Assembly (NCBI GenBank): GCA_034620365.1
Contig: JAQGEQ010000363.1
Coordinates: 2,418,001 to 2,482,000, forward strand
Length of the DNA stretch: 64,000 bases
Direction: 5' to 3'
Source of the DNA: Pegea sp. RAD2-039
Lineage: Eukaryota > Chordata > Thaliacea > Salpida > Salpidae
Shown: positions 1-11,990 of the stretch, piece by piece
Layout: every line of letters begins with the position of its first letter
How positions within the stretch are numbered: position 1 is the stretch's first letter
Notes under the pieces: generated by a model
What the model was told of the DNA's origin: nothing
Seen by the model: only the letters and a program-made list of their open reading frames with translations
Databases searched by the model: none
Position numbers and translations under genes: made by a program

Positions 1-2322
1 CAAAAAATTCTATTCATATCTATAAATTTTCTATTTCTAAACAATATTTCAATTAAAATATTTAACTTAAGACTTTTTTAGTGGTGTCTTTAGACAATTG
101 AAAGATATTTTTGTGTTTTATTGAAGATAGAAAATTTATGATTACCAATGACTAAAAAACAATAAATACTTCATAAAAAGAACTTTTGATAAAAAAGTAT
201 TTTTTAATTACATCAATAGAGCACCTTGACTTGTAAAAACTTCTCGTAATAACAAAACTAACCAATAATTTTGTTTAGTGATTTAAGAAGCAAGGGAGTC
301 ATCTGAAACTTCCTTTTTATACATATTTAAGAAGATATTTTTTATTCTTGATCATGAATTTATTTTGTGAATTTTTTCATATTTTTTACTTTGATTGAAA
401 ACATTAAAAATCATATTATTTTTCTATTTTGGTTCTTTTTTTCATTAAGTTGGTTTATTAGTGGTTTTAAATCATATTCGCACACAGGTGCAAAGTTTTT
501 AAAGAAATTTTTATGAAATATCAATGTAAAGAATTTTACAAACAAAAAGATGCATTACAATAAATGTCAAACAACTTTATCTGGTTTTGCCATAACATCT
601 ATGAATTCAATTAACTACAGATCAATTTTCAAAGATTAAAATTTTTAGTTAAACTTAAAAACAGATGCTGTAAAAAGCTCAATGTAACTCTTAATCGCTT
701 TGGACGGAAAAATACAAAAAAAAAACTTCATTTCAATTATCGATACATTTAAATAAACTCAATGAATAAATATCTCGTTTTGTTTTTCAGAATGACCAAA
801 AAGTAAATAGATAAATGAAATAAATAAATTTTTCTATTTTCTAACTAATTATATTATGCTAGAAATTATAATTGAAGCAAACCACAAGTTCGATCTTGTT
901 GATGGAGATCTAATAATTTTGCTTGATATTCCTAGATCTTCCTTATTTAGTTGTAAGAAACGTTTATTTTTGTAATTATCATAAAGGCAAAAAAATATGA
1001 TTTATGTTACTATCGACAGATTTCTAATATAATGTAGAACTTAGAAATTGTGCAAAATTTAATCTTGTAAAAATAGTCCCTGTAGAAAAATGTCCTAATT
1101 GATATTTGAAAGTGTTTCGAAACACACAGCTGCGTAAAAAGAAGCACCTACCACGACTTGTATCGTTATGATTCTTGAAAATACAACCTTTTAATGTATT
1201 AAAGCTGCTAATAAGTAGTTTCTAGAATTAATTTATTTTCTATAATTATAAAAAATTAATCTAAAAAAATATATTCTAGATCTTGAAAATTTGTGGATTA
1301 ATTTAAAAGATTTGAATACCGTTTGCAAAAAATATTTGTTTAAAAGCTATTTTTTAGTGGATTTTCTTTTTATTTAAAGATGATGAATAAAATTTATTAC
1401 AATTTTACTCGTATATCTTTGGTAACCTATACTCATTTTACATTGTTTGTTTTTCCTTATTTAGTATTATAAAGTAGTTTTTATAGAATATAAACTTGTG
1501 ACATGTAACATCAATTTTATATCATTTCGATTTTATAGATACCAATTTATCTATATAAAATAGTTTTTTAATTAAAAGTTGTTTGTTATACATTTTAAGC
1601 TTTATTAGTAAAACAAAATATCTAGTGGAAAATTCTAAAAAAGACATAATATCCATAAATTTTTATGTTTAACCTCATGTTTTAAAACATTAAAGAAATT
1701 ATTTTCTGAATTTTTAATTTTTGTTAATTAATTCTAGTTTTATTCTAAGTTTTTTTTCATTCTTTTAATAATACTTTATGTCTCAAATAATTTAAATGTT
1801 TCAAAAATAAAATTTTAGTATAAATTGTTGGCTTTAAAAAGTTATTTATGACTTTTTTATTATTAAATTAAAGATATTTAAATATTTTTCTATAGCTATT
1901 ATCTTTTCCCAATCTCTTCATGTGCTTCAGTAATAACCTTTGATTTTATTTTCTGGTTGGTTTGTTTCAAACTTGACCAATAATTCCAATTAATTTAAAA
2001 TTACTTTAGAAAGTAAATTTTATAAAGAAAAAAACTTTTAAATTATTTTCTTGTAGTTAATATTCAATTATTATAAAGATATATTTATTATCAATCTGTT
2101 TTTCTAAATATCTAATTGTTTTAAAAGCTTAGAACTTGTATGTTGCAAAATAATTATATTAATCTTAAGGTTTTTTTCTTTTATAAAGTTTATTGCTTTT
2201 ATTTGTATATTTTAAGATTTTTTATAATAATTTGACTGATTTCATATTTTCTCTTTTGTAAGTTATGATCAATTTTGTCCTTACATTTATTTTAATTCAA
2301 GAGTGTTTGTTTAAAGTATATA
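1..2322. other. AT-rich intergenic sequence
   Basis: No supported gene, RNA or complete mobile element is visible. A short stretch near 221-252 resembles stretches near 14974 and 19465 (see findings). Confidence 0.6.
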
Positions 2323-3275
2323 ATGAGCAAAAAATATTCACTCTCCGAAAAACTTCAATCTACTAAACCAGAAGATATGACAGTTTGCAAAGCATTTGCT
2401 AGAGCTGTTATTTCCTCTGATGAAGATGATCACAACAAAACTGAAACTCTGAATGAAAAATCTGATCCAAGTAACATACAATTTTAAACATCAAATTTAA
2501 ATTCTTATTCTTTGAAATGATTTATTCTCGAATAATATCTTTTAATTTGCTAATTATTAAATTAGAACCAAAAAAACTAATTTTTAAATTCTCAAAACTG
2601 TTCTAAGCAGCAACTTTTGTTGACCTGGAAGCAACAAAAGGTTGGAAACCGGGAGACTATTGTATGGCAAAATATGAAGATGAAGGTCATTATGAGGCAA
2701 TGATTGTGTCTATAGACCATGGATCTGCTAAAGTAGTCTTCCCAGATTTCGATGAAGAAGAAGTAATAGATTGTGATTTAGAAGATATCTATCCAAATGA
2801 GTTCTGGACTAATGGTGAAAATGGTCAGATAACAAAATGGCTTTTTGATTCTTGAGTTAAACTTAAAATTTGTTTTCCAGAAATAGATTGTCAATTTGTT
2901 GATTGGCAGGTCGGTGACACTTGTATGACGTCATTCGCTGATGGAAACTTCTATAAAGCGATAGTAAAGAAGAAGTTATCAAATCAAAGATTCATGATAT
3001 CATTTATAGACTATGATGAAGATGAATTGTATGAAAAGCATTTATCTGATCTTTATCAGGGATCAACTGAGGTTACGAGATCAGAGAACAGTTGTAAGAA
3101 GTCTCCCAACAGAGGGATCCCACCTCCTTCTCCTATTCTTCCTTCTTTGGATGATCTTCCGGATCTACCAGGGAGTTTTGATAAAGAAGCTTTATCAAAT
3201 ATGATTATGTCTTGGTACATGGCTGGTTACCACACTGGTTACTATCGCGCGTTGGCTGTTTCTAAACAAAAATAA
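2323..3275 (+). CDS. SMN1: Survival motor neuron (SMN) protein with two Tudor domains
   Basis: SMN is the scaffold of the SMN-Gemin complex that loads Sm proteins onto spliceosomal snRNAs in the cytoplasm. The three-exon model is 2323-2470, 2611-2814 and 2881-3275 and gives 248 aa with phases that match. Residues about 18-31 ([13 protein letters not shown]) resemble the Gemin2-binding helix. A Tudor domain starting at GWKPGDYC spans about 59-107. A second, starting at DWQVGDTC, spans about 124-175. A proline-rich stretch follows, and the C-terminus carries the YG box ([12 protein letters not shown], about 227-240) needed for oligomerisation. The YG box separates SMN from SMNDC1/SPF30. Vertebrate SMN has one Tudor domain, so the tandem pair is unusual. 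The exon 2 donor could also be the GT a few bases downstream in the same phase. A polyadenylation signal lies near 3306. Confidence 0.88.
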
Positions 3276-3310
3276 ATGAGTCTTTTTTTATGACTCTAAA
3301 TTCGCAAATA

Positions 3311-4419
3311 AAAGTTCTTTTTTTTTTACAAAAGAATCTGAAATATTTTCGAGAGCAAAAGATCACGTGACTGAGATTATAAGTTCATTTATTTTTGCAC
3401 TTTTTTTCATAAAATAAGTTTTTTGTGATACACTTAAAAGCTTTTTCAATTAACAACCAGATTAAATAAAATATTTAAAAAAAAAATTGATAATATTTTT
3501 CTATTTACAAACATGAAAAGTATTATTTCTCCAAAAAGACGAACAATTGCGGAATAATTCGGAAAACGGAGAAATGAGGCTCATTTGCATAAATCGAGAT
3601 GTACGGCGGATTAATATATTTCTTAAAATAGATCGTCTTCAACCAACACTAGATGTCGTTTGTGATACTTGGCACATTTATTTGTTTTAAAACTTCTTTT
3701 CCTGCTGGCTTATTCGTAATCTTCATGTTATGCTGCGATGACGTCACAAGTTCGTGACGTTTTGTGGAATTGACGTGGGAAGTTGAGAAGATGTAAACCC
3801 GATCCTTTTAAAAGCATCTAAACCTCCGATAATTGATCTGAAAAAGATTTTTGTGTTTAATTCAAAAAAAGAGAAATTTGTAAAATAATTCCCCAAAAAA
3901 AAAAGATTTTTAAATAAAATTTCGACTTTGAGGGTGACAACAGAATGATGATTTAAATTTATGGATTACTAAAAAAGTAGAATTATTTTTATGTGAACTT
4001 TTATGTAGATTTAGCTGATCAAATATTAAACTAATTCATTACCAAATAACAAGTTATTATTTCTATCAAATTTTCACAAATATTTATCGAGCTTTTGTTG
4101 AAACTAATCTATTTCATCTTTTAACGGAGAAGTTCCATACAAAATGGCTTTTGACCATTTAGGTTTAATGATTATCAAATGAGTTATTAGAAAAGGTTGA
4201 AAATATTGAACAAATAACTGTGATATGCCCACAAGCATTTATTTGAGTTTATTCTGCAAATAGGGTTAAGGAATTCTTTTATTCTACGTTTTTGGTTTTA
4301 AGACATAAAAAGTAATAAAAGAATTTTGAATAAATAATCGCGGAGATGACGAAAAGATGTTGGGATTATTTGGTGATGGAAATAAAAACATTTTCAACTT
4401 TTAATCGAAGAATTTCAAT
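3311..4419. other. Intergenic region between convergent genes
   Basis: No gene is seen. It contains TCACGTGA at 3363 and TGACGTCA at 3739. The 3' ends of SMN (plus) and the transporter (minus) face each other here. Confidence 0.5.
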
Positions 4420-7096
4420 TTAAAAAAAGAAAATTTGACATTTCAATTTCCATTCATCAAAATAATTAATTAGAACGTGAGGAGATGGTCTAGTTCGAAG
4501 TGAACATTTACAATTGATTAATTTGATAAAAATTAGAGTTTAAACTTACGCAAAAACTCCGATGAAGATCAAAACATAATCCAACATTTTCTTCTTCTTC
4601 GACAAAGAACTGAAAAAAATCCGAAGATTTGAATATAAAATTTGAATATAAAATTTGAAACCTTCCAAATATTTTCAGATGGAATAAAGCTGGTAGGATA
4701 AAAGCAAGAGGACTACAAATACCAGCTCCAATTACCAACATCAAGTTAGAAAAAGAAGGGATTAAAACAACAACCATCCCTGTTATTGTCACCATCACTG
4801 CTCTCAGGACATTCTGAGGATTTCAGATGAAGAATGAAGATAAATTTGTATAAAGATCACCCCAAGGAATTGATTTTCGTGAACTTGTTTGAATTTCTTC
4901 TGTAGGATTTGAATAACCGGAAACATCATAACCGGATAAGTAAAAAAAAGTGAAAAGCAGAGAAAAAGTTTGACGAGAGCTGGAAAGACTCCTAAAAGAA
5001 AGAAAAATGAGTTTTAAGGTCTTTAGAGGAAGATTTTGGGAGTGTTTTGAACCTGGTGGTAAATTAAGAGTGATAATAGAGTTGGTTTCACTTCCAAAAG
5101 ACTAAAAATAAAATTGAGATGAAATGAGGTAAGTTGGAGACAGTAAAAAGCTCACCAAGTATCCGCAAACACCAAAGACGATGTACAAAGACGTGATCAT
5201 TAACATCGCAAACTTAAAGATTCTGTAAAATAACAGAAGATTTCAGAAAACTACTTTCTGGTCGCGAACGGTCGGCATATATGTGTCAGGGCAGAAGTTA
5301 TGGGCATCTAGTTGTTGCCTTATGCAGTAGGGTTTCACTTTAGGTAGGTTATGCAGCGGAACAGAAGGACTGATGCAACTGTGCCTGGCTGGCATCGCAG
5401 GAGCTGTCACAACGACCCTGAGTACAAACTGCCTACGAGGCTCCAACTCCGTCTTTAAATTCGGAGTTTTGTGTCTCCTAGAACTCTTGTCATTAACCAG
5501 ATTCACAGGGTCCCTTCTACCCGGGTTTTTTTACATGGACTAACATGTGTCCACCTGGGATCAAACCACAGTGGACCACAGGGAGACACTCAGTTGGTAG
5601 GCTTCGCCCCACAGATGAGCTCGGAAAATAAAATGAATCCCGAGACATTTGGAAGAGCCACGCGGATTTCTAATATGCAAATGAGGTGAAGATAGAAACT
5701 CACGAGCGAAATTTGTGTCTCGAAGATTTTTCCATTGATCCTTCAAGAGATAGGATCATTCCAGCTCCCTAAAGATCAAAAATATCGAAATGAGAGTCCT
5801 TAAAAGATCCGTATTCACCTCATAACAGTAAACAGCCATTCCAGCAAAGAAAGGGAATCCAGAAAGATCCATCTCTTTCGGATGGATACTGAAGAAGAAG
5901 ATGAAGATCAAACAAGATTTTGGAAGAGTTGATCTTACCTGACTGTGTGAGCGTGTTCAAAATCGAACCAAAAAACGATAGAATAAGCGAAGATGTTGGC
6001 AAAATCTGCTGCTAGGCTAAAAACCAGTTGAAAAAGTTAGTTTGAAGTGGAAATGTTTGATATATTCACCTGAAAACTGCTAATTTGTTCAATTTGCGCA
6101 GAAAACACAACAAACACAAGGGTAATAACATGATAAAGACCAGTAGAAGTTGAAGGGAGTTCTCTGTCATCATGTTACGAACTGATAGATACTGAACAAT
6201 GTTCTCAGAGATGAATATCAAGTAAGCACAACAGAAACCTGATAAATTCAAATTACAAAAAGCAGTTGGCAGGTTGTGGTTACCTGTTTGTGAGACTACT
6301 ATTGCGATGTCAACTAATAGGGCACCTGTTTCACCATATGCAAATCTACCTACATCTCCATATGTCACTTCGAAATCTTCAGCTAGTTTTGATTCTTTTA
6401 ACTTTATTTAAAAGAAAAATTTAAGGTTTTTAAAAGTGATATGATCATAAGATAAAAATGTGAAGAAGTTTGAAGATATTAAAAAGATTCTTTTGTTTGC
6501 CAAGAATGAAATTAGTTTGAATCAAATGTTAAAGATTAGAAAAAGATTTCAAAGATTTAAGATTAATAAAAGTTTGAGAACATTTTTTGGAATCAATTAA
6601 TTAGAGGATAAAGAAGGAGTTGTAAAATTGAAATTAATCAAAAATTACATCAGCAGATTTAATGAAATGATGAAAATATAATCAAAAGTAAAAAAATGTT
6701 GAATTACAATTTCATACTCTGCGGTATCACTCTTCAGTAGAGGACTTTCTGATTCTTGTTTAAAAATTTTTTCAGAAAAATGTTTTTTACTTAACATAAA
6801 ATCCTTACAATCAATTAAAAGTAACATTGCACATACACTGAAATCAAACCATTAATTAAAATGCTTATCAAACAAAAGATTACCAAATACCTTAGGTAAC
6901 CGACCAAAGACATTATGACTATTCCTTCTAAAACACCAGCCTATAAATGAGAATATTAAAAATTAAATTAAAAAAAACAAATTAGAATCACCTCTTTGAA
7001 AGCATATGGAAGACCAAGTACCCCAGCCCCAATAAATGAAATGAAAATGTTCCCAAATACTTTTACAGAACCCGAGTTACCTTTAGAGTCATGCAT
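4420..7096 (-). CDS. AVT3/SLC36-type amino-acid transporter
   Basis: Members of this family (AAAP/APC superfamily, vacuolar AVT3 and SLC36) move amino acids across lysosomal, vacuolar or plasma membranes. Exons in gene order: 6992-7096, 6891-6940, 6708-6837, 6284-6401, 6070-6238, 5939-6016, 5819-5888, 5704-5768, 5156-5222, 5053-5101, 4861-4991, 4662-4813, 4550-4609, and a tentative last exon 4420-4489. All phases agree, giving about 437 aa, a normal length. Diagnostic motifs are FIGAGVLGLPYAFKE in TM1, GDVGRFAYGETGALLVDI, SQTGFCCAYLIFISEN, FPFFAGMAVYCYE, LYIVFGVCGYL and LAFILPALFHLKIFG. TM1 to TM11 can be followed. The start at 7096 is the nearest ATG to the conserved core; an in-frame ATG lies at 7153. 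The last exon is a guess. A GC-rich insert occupies the intron at 5223-5703. Confidence 0.8.
5255..5670. repeat. GC-rich insert, candidate SINE or other mobile element
   Basis: About 400 bases inside one transporter intron are far more GC-rich than the surrounding introns and contain no exon of the host gene, because exons 5704-5768 and 5156-5222 join directly in phase. On the minus strand near 5550 there is GGTTTGATCCC, close to a Pol III B box, and GTCCAC/GTGGAC arms form a local hairpin. On the plus strand near 5588 ACTCAGTTGGTAGGCT resembles a tRNA D arm. I see no clear target-site duplication or poly-A tail, so the class is uncertain. Confidence 0.4.
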
Positions 7097-7159
7097 ATTT
7101 GTCTTAATAAATATTAAACATAGTAAACTAAAAAACACATCAAATAAAAACATTAAATT

Positions 7160-10100
7160 GAAACTATTAACATATAATAAATAAATTGTTTTGAAGTTTA
7201 TAGTTTAATTAAATATTTAATAGTTTTCATAAAGTTTTATAAATTACAAACTTTTTTAAAAGTTATTTCTTAAGGTATAAGATGTCTGTAAAAAATCTTC
7301 TTCAATAAATATTTTTCACATTTATACTTTAACCTTAAAAAAGAAGTTGATCACATGATAAAAACTATTTTGAATCTATTAAACCAAAAGATTAAATAGC
7401 ATAAAATATATAAATTAATTAAAATATGTGATTACAATTTGAAAGATATACATTAAGTAATGTTGAACTTAAACTAAATCTACAAATTGATAATTTAAAT
7501 CTAAAAGAAAATTCAAACAAAAAATTCATAGTTTTAAGAATAAATTAGAAATACTCTTTCAAAAGTAGTTTAAATTTGAAACAAAATACAATTGAAATGG
7601 TCCTTAATTGAAAAGGAAATTGCTAAATGCAATAAGTGACTTATTGTATAAATTTAATACTCAACAAAAATAATTCTACTTTTTAAATCACTAAATTATA
7701 TTCAATTAATGTATATAATAATATTAATATAGTAAAACTAAATCAAATTTTGTGAACACAAATTAATTAAAAGAGAAAGATATAACTAAGAAAAGTTAAT
7801 AGATTATTTAAAATATTATTAAAAAAATTTGAAATGAAACAGAAAGCTAATAAAAAAAATTAAGAAATAATTCAATTTTAATAGAATGAATAACTGATTA
7901 AACAAAAATATGAAATCTTAACAATAAATACTAAATACAATTAATATTTTGAATAAGTTTTATTCATGTATATGGATAATTATTAAAACCCAAACATCTT
8001 TACACAGGCATCAATATTAAAAACTAAGAATTATAAACAAAACAAAAAATAAGTACAAAAATAAGAGTATTATATCAGAATCTGATAATCGAATAGTTTT
8101 TACAGAAGAAGGTTTTAAGAACAATGCAATTCATAAAATTATAAAACAATGAAATACTATTAAACTATTAAATAATAATGGTTACAATAAAATAATAAAT
8201 AATAAACATGTTTTGAGATTTATCTCTCATAACATGCCAATAAGTTGGTGATGATACCACTTTGGCTGAAAGTGGCGTTTTATTATTTTGGATTTCCAAG
8301 CGTTAGTGAAAGTTGACACGAAGTCAAGATATTTGGAATAAGACAGCTGAAAAAGAAATTTATCAAAACAATGATTTTGAGTAAGGCTTCAATTTTTATT
8401 ATTTATTTTCACGTAAATTTGAATGAGATGATAGATAAATATTTTAATATATTAAACATGCGCACAGAATCTTTGTGAAAATACTTGCAAAGAACCACTC
8501 AAAAATAAGTTATAGTTTCAGCATTAATATTAGAAAAAGAAAAGTTTTTACTATTATTTTGATTATTAGTATTTTTTATTTGAAGAGAAATACCCCAATG
8601 GCTTTACTTATCGTGTCTTCTAAGAACTCCTGAAAATGTTTTGCAAATTTTTCTTAGGTTTGTATTGTTTGATGCATACTTTTTGAAATTGTTTGTTCAA
8701 TGTGGGAATGGAACTTGGAACTCTTATTAGATAGCAAAATTTTCAACATACTGCTCAGCAAAAATTTTCATAGAAAATATCCATTTACCAGTTTTTAGTT
8801 TCATATTTGTAAATAAACTTAATAATTAACCACTTTTTAAAAGCCTAAAAAGCCTTTTTAAAAGTAAAGATGTAGTTTTTTTCCAAATAAATTTTTCTGT
8901 TACCAAATCTTTTCTATTAAAAAATTATTACTTTTTATTTAGATTGGGTTAAACTAACTTTTAAAAAATTATTTCGTCAGCTTTGTTCTAACCAAACTAA
9001 TCCTGTTAGAGTGAAAGTAGTCTAGTAGGAGTTATAGGCCTGGCGGTTCTGGGCCGAGCCAGGCCATTATTATTATATTAACTAAATACGAGAAACTGAT
9101 TCTCAATCAAGTATTAGACTAATTTTCTGCAGTTGCTTTTACAGGGATGAGATAGAAACACTTGAGGAATATTTATTGCAACAATTTTATAAGTTTTTTG
9201 GTTTACTTCTTTCTTAAAGCTTCAAAATAAATTATTTTATTTATCTTTACTTATATGTACTTATTATGCTTGTAAGTTTTTTATTTCATGCTTAAATCAT
9301 TATTTCTTCATATTTTAGATATGAAATTGAATTAAGTTTGAATATATTTCAGCAAAATTTAAATAAAGTTAAAATTAAATCAAAATAGTTGATATAAAAA
9401 TGACTTTTACCAGTTTTCAGTTTAATGCTATAGTTTTTCATTAATTATTATTTTATTCGTAATTTATTATGAAAAAAGTAGTTTCATATGTACAAAAATT
9501 ATATAATTGAAATATTGAGCTATTTAAGTTTAACTATCTATTAATATATTAGTTGAACTTTCAAACTTTCTTTTTGGTTTTACAATAGCTGTTATTTTTT
9601 ATCTAAAATTAGTTATTTTATTAGTTGTTTTTTATCAATTTTTACAGAAAAAAGATAGTTTATTGATCATAAATGCAGTATAAATTTAAACAGTCTTAAA
9701 AAACTCTAAATTTTTAAACAAAGTTTATTTATCAAATAATAAATATTATAGTTATTTCTGAATCTATAAAATTTTTTATATTCAATGATTAGTTTTTAAA
9801 CTTATTAATAAACTAGTTGCTTTTAATATTTTAATTTTATCTGAAATTTATTGGTATGATTTTAGCAGCAAATTTATTTTTTATAATTCTGCTGTCATTA
9901 CTGCTAAATGAAAAACATTTTGTAGAAAATAGCTGTCTATAACTTTTTAACTAGATTAAAAGATATCTTAAACTGTGTATAAGAAATACCCGGTATTTTT
10001 AGATTAAATAATATCACATTATATTATAGCAATTATTAAAAAGTATTTTTTTATTTAGAGAATTTTCAATATAAATGTAAAGAAAATTAAGAAAAAACCC

Positions 10101-11160
10101 CAAAAATTAATTTTTACACTTTAGGGTTTAATTTAATCAAATATTCAAATTATAATTTAATTCATACAAAATATCTCGACTTTATTAATAGCGTCACATG
10201 ATAACTTTGTTATATAAACTTATCTTATCTAAATATTATCAAACTTTAGTGAGAAATATTTTGAATGTTGACGAGGAGTCAGTTTTTTTGTAAATTTTGG
10301 GTTTTTTGATATAAGAATGGAGTTTTTTGAATTTGTAGATTCAGGAAATAAGAGATCAAACCGAACGGTTAGATCTTTTTTATCTTTTTTAAAATTCAAT
10401 TTTGTTTTAACTCCCAGAAAATTCTACAGTAAATATGTTTGTAAAAGAGCTTAGTAGTTTGTTTTTTGTGAAAAACTAGATACTCAAAGTTTTCTACATT
10501 TGAGTTAACTTGTAACAGTTTTTTTGTAGATCTTATTTTAATAACTTTGTTTTTTTATTTTTTGTTTTTAAACTTGTATCATTATTTTTGCTTTAGTAGA
10601 TAATTATCTACAATTTTTAAAGTTTGGATGTATTTTGTTTACGGTTTAATATTTTTGGAATGAATTATCTCACAACAAATGCATTCCAAAAAATTTGTTT
10701 TTAAAATAATTCTCGAAAATTTTCTTCTTGTTAATATTATATGACAAAAATTTGAAAAGTTTTCAAAAAAAGTTTTTTCATTTATAATTGAATTTCAGTT
10801 ATTTTTCTTCTAGTAGAAAGTCATAAATGATTAAAACGATAAAATCAAAAAACATTTTGTAGTCGAAGATATAAACTGTTTTATTGATTGTTAAAACTGT
10901 TTTTTAATATTAACAATTTTTAAGCAATTTTCACTTCAAAATTAAACAATTTGGAATATTATATTGTTAATATATAATTAAATATAGTTTATTTGAAACT
11001 AATTCTCATCTTAAGCTCGATGATTCGCCAATTATGACGTAATTATTGCTTTAATTAGTCATTGTAAAGATCAAACAATTCAGTGGAAGTTAAAAAAATA
11101 GTCAGAAAAGTGATCTACTTCATGTAATGTTGTATTTGTTTGATTAGTTTGATAAAAGTT
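7160..11160. other. AT-rich intergenic sequence
   Basis: No gene is supported over 4 kb. The only conspicuous structure is the GC-rich hairpin at 9037-9065. Confidence 0.55.
9037..9065. other. Perfect GC-rich hairpin
   Basis: GGCCTGGC (9037-9044) and GCCAGGCC (9058-9065) form a perfect 8-bp stem with a 13-nt loop, isolated in several kilobases of AT-rich DNA. Function unknown. Confidence 0.6.
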
Positions 11161-11163
11161 AAA

Positions 11164-11238
11164 ATGAGTTCAAACGTGTATTCTCTACTTGTTGTTGGAT
11201 TCTGTGTTGGACTAGTGTGTCATACTATGTTGAATTAA
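11164..11238 (+). CDS. Candidate 24-aa membrane micropeptide or uORF
   Basis: An ATG ORF of 24 codons encodes a peptide with one hydrophobic segment (SLLVVGFCVGLVCHTM, residues about 7-22), enough to span a membrane. It ends 48 nt before the ATG of the 196-aa ORF at 11287, so both could lie on one transcript, this one acting as an upstream ORF or as a small membrane protein. I recognise no family. Its length allows chance occurrence. Confidence 0.3.
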   Translation: MSSNVYSLLVVGFCVGLVCHTMLN

Positions 11239-11286
11239 GTGTTGTCATTAAGGATAATAAGGCAATCATTGGTTCTTAAAGATTAA

Positions 11287-11877
11287 ATGGCAAGAAGTTT
11301 AAAATGTCCAAATGATGACTTACAAATCAATTACATCAACATATTAAGTCTTTTGAGAGAAATAAGTGAAAAGGAGATTGGTTGTCAGCTTAGCTCTGTA
11401 AAATCATTTTGTGGTTGGAATGATGGTTGGAATGATGGTAACAAAAAGCTAGAGGTTGAAAGTAATTTAGTAGAAAATACGTTAAACCAAGAAAAGAAAA
11501 AATATAAAGATAAAAAAAGCTTTCAGAGTTTAGCTGAACAATTTTCGAATACAAAAGATTTTGGTAAACAAAAAACTAAAAGTAAGTTACATATGGGACC
11601 CTTTAGTAGAACATCACATGAAAGATACTCTAAATTAACAAAGATGACGAATTCAAAATCCTCTTCTTTTAATAACCCATCATTACATGAAGATTTGATT
11701 AGTTTTAGAAAGTCACAACCAACTTTGAAACCAAATCGTTTTTATACTAAATCTCAGACATGTTGTGGATCTTTACCCCGTCTTTTTTATACAAAAAGGC
11801 CAAATAAAATAGAAGAAAGATCATATGACCAGGTACCAACAAAGTTGCCGTCTATATGGAACAAATATAACGCTTAA
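11287..11877 (+). CDS. Uncharacterised basic protein, 196 aa
   Basis: A single-exon ORF opens with ATG in a region otherwise full of stops, so its length makes it a credible gene. The protein is Lys/Ser/Asn-rich and strongly basic, with a short direct repeat (WNDGWNDG, about residues 44-51), no membrane segment, and no domain I recognise. Its C-terminal third has aromatic/basic motifs such as NRFYTKSQTCC and RLFYTKRP. A polyadenylation signal is at 11985-11990. It may be a fast-evolving or lineage-specific gene. The micropeptide ORF ends 48 nt upstream. Confidence 0.5.
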   Translation: MARSLKCPNDDLQINYINILSLLREISEKEIGCQLSSVKSFCGWNDGWNDGNKKLEVESNLVENTLNQEKKKYKDKKSFQSLAEQFSNTKDFGKQKTKSKLHMGPFSRTSHERYSKLTKMTNSKSSSFNNPSLHEDLISFRKSQPTLKPNRFYTKSQTCCGSLPRLFYTKRPNKIEERSYDQVPTKLPSIWNKYNA

Positions 11878-11990
11878 AGTCAAGAAAAAGAGAAAAGAGT
11901 GTGTAGACTACCAATTTTTTATAAGATATAAGTGACTAGTGAGAAACGCTAAAATATTGGTTTTTTCGATGTAAGCATAGTTTAAATAAA

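Noticed and set aside
5540..5610. A tRNA gene near the B-box-like word
   Set aside because: No cloverleaf can be folded; A-box- and B-box-like words are on opposite strands.
5243..5746. ORFs of 61-87 codons on both strands at the GC-rich insert
   Set aside because: The transporter exons splice around this region; the ORFs reflect high GC and have no domain.
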